Part shown: in pieces, positions 63,117 through 64,000 of the stretch
How positions within the stretch are numbered: position 1 is the stretch's first letter
How the letters are laid out: each line of letters opens with the position of its first letter
Origin: Cuneatibacter sp. NSJ-177
GTDB taxonomy: Bacteria > Bacillota > Clostridia > Lachnospirales > Lachnospiraceae
DNA: 64,000 bases
Direction: 5' to 3'
Assembly: GCF_022867805.1 (NCBI RefSeq)
Contig: NZ_JALIFO010000006.1
Coordinates: forward strand, 1,054,001-1,118,000
Program-made: the position numbers and the translations under genes
The notes under the pieces: model-generated
Databases searched by the model: none
Seen by the model: only the letters and a program-made list of their open reading frames with translations
What the model was told of the DNA's origin: nothing

Positions 63117-64000
63117 TCACATCAAATCTAAAGGAGGCAGGATTGCCGTATGGGCGATCCGGTACTGGAGCGGCGACATTCCCACAGTCTTTTTGAAGAC
63201 CCGGCTGAAATACTTTTCGTCCGAATACCCCACCTGGGCCGCGATATGAAAGATTTTGATTTCCGGGTTTTCCAATAGTTCCTTTGCCTTTTGAATCCGT
63301 ACGTTGTTAATGTAATCCGTAATGCCGGACCCGGTCTTTTTTTTGAAGCTCCGGGAAAGGTAATTGGAACTGAGGGAGAATTCTTCGGCGATGGATTCCA
63401 GCGACAGATGCTTGGCGTAGTGAAAATGGATGTATTGTTCGATCTGCTGGAATAGGTTCTGGGAGGCAGGCCCCATCCCCAGGACTCCTTTCAAGTAGTC
63501 GGAGATTGCCGAAAGGTCTGCGATCAGAGATTCCTCCATGACAGACAGATCGTATTGGCCGTCGTCACGGAACGGAAGTCGGAAATAGGAGCCCGGAGGC
63601 GCATCCAGTGACGCGGCGGTCTTGTGGTTCATACGGAAACTTTCAATCCAGCGCATACGCAGGCCGATGTAAGCAGTCCGAAACAGCAGCAGCTGGCGGA
63701 GGGTCAGACCTTTTCCGGAGGTCAGATCCGACAGACAAAGCCGGACCGCGATCCGGATTCCGGATGGATGGCCGTTTAACACCGCCGTGTACAACTGCTC
63801 CTCCATGCGGAAGACCGGAGGCGTTTCCGCTTCTTTTCCGGTGACATGGGAGAAACAGACCGGCTGCCGGGTGTACATCAAGCCGCAGGTCTGGACAGCG
63901 TCTTCCGCCTGCCGGACCGCATCGGAAAAGTTTACCGGAAAGGGCGCAGCCGGGCTCAGACCCAGGGGCAGGAACAGATGAAATTCTTCTCGGACCGCGT
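63117..64000 (-). CDS. AraC-family transcriptional regulator (5' end beyond window)
   Basis: The C-terminal AraC/XylS DNA-binding domain is complete. Its first helix-turn-helix is LSLESIAEEFSLSSNYLSRSFKK and its second IFHIAAQVGYSDEKYFSRVFKK, ending VGMSPLQYR. The upstream part has no recognised fold in the visible 200 residues. The frame stays open to base 64000, so an ATG at 63881 is probably internal and the gene continues past the window. Style and size suggest a YesN-like regulator. It may control the neighbouring dpp operon, which is only positional evidence. Confidence 0.85.
   Translation of the reverse strand, partial: AVREEFHLFLPLGLSPAAPFPVNFSDAVRQAEDAVQTCGLMYTRQPVCFSHVTGKEAETPPVFRMEEQLYTAVLNGHPSGIRIAVRLCLSDLTSGKGLTLRQLLLFRTAYIGLRMRWIESFRMNHKTAASLDAPPGSYFRLPFRDDGQYDLSVMEESLIADLSAISDYLKGVLGMGPASQNLFQQIEQYIHFHYAKHLSLESIAEEFSLSSNYLSRSFKKKTGSGITDYINNVRIQKAKELLENPEIKIFHIAAQVGYSDEKYFSRVFKKTVGMSPLQYRIAHTAILPPLDLM

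Overview
This 64 kb window reads as a chromosomal segment of a Gram-positive anaerobe of the class Clostridia, most likely a Lachnospiraceae-type bacterium. That placement is an inference from gene content: AddAB instead of RecBCD, DegV, a B. subtilis-type ThyA, PhoP/PhoR, RarA, many lipoproteins, AGGAGG ribosome sites, TTGACA/TATAAT promoters and riboswitches. No rRNA, tRNA, CRISPR array, prophage or insertion sequence was seen. Coding density is high and most genes are ordinary.

Region by region. 1-1.9 kb: end of an ABC-2 transporter locus and a SEC-C protein. 2.0-10.0 kb: a nine-gene phosphate-starvation operon (pstS-C-A-B, phoU, a lipoprotein alkaline phosphatase, phoP, phoR) behind phased PhoP-type half-sites; its PstS appears circularly permuted. 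10.2-13.0 kb: a ketopantoate-reductase-like gene, an acetyltransferase and rarA. 13.1-15.5 kb: thiamine salvage genes thiW-thiM-thiE on the minus strand, led by a consensus promoter, a TPP riboswitch with terminator, and a second RNA element that looks like a diverged TPP element. 15.7-23.3 kb: a minus-strand five-gene catabolic operon (unknown 422-residue protein, GcvT-like folate enzyme, two dehydrogenases, MFS transporter) with a PucR-type regulator upstream. 23.5-24.6 kb: a decayed stretch with an SDR fragment, a DUF4180 gene and an unassigned coding fragment. 24.6-31.7 kb: a tandem glycine riboswitch and the complete glycine cleavage system gcvT-gcvH-gcvPA-gcvPB with lplA and lpdA. 31.7-33.0 kb: folA and thyA. 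Folate one-carbon genes therefore recur over about 14 kb.

33.3-38.9 kb: ilvE, cardiolipin synthase, an unassigned structured RNA, an ABC exporter and a SPOR-domain amidase. 39.2-46.7 kb: dacA behind a 38-bp tandem repeat, degV, a trigger-factor-like lipoprotein, a MarR regulator divergent from lon, and a redox-type C_GCAxxG_C_C protein. 46.9-55.7 kb: an orphan dnaK paralogue, then addB-addA behind a promoter followed at once by a terminator hairpin. 55.7-56.7 kb: a nitrilase-family pseudogene and an AT-rich DUF1801 gene. 56.9-62.5 kb: a peptide-type ABC importer (dppB-C-D-F and a lipoprotein receptor). 62.7-63.1 kb: a compact transcription unit holding only a 31-codon hydrophobic ORF. 63.1-64.0 kb: an AraC-type regulator cut off by the window end.

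The most unusual items are the permuted PstS, the second TPP-like RNA, the GcvT-like operon with its unknown partner protein, the structured RNA after cls, and the small-ORF unit near 62.9 kb.
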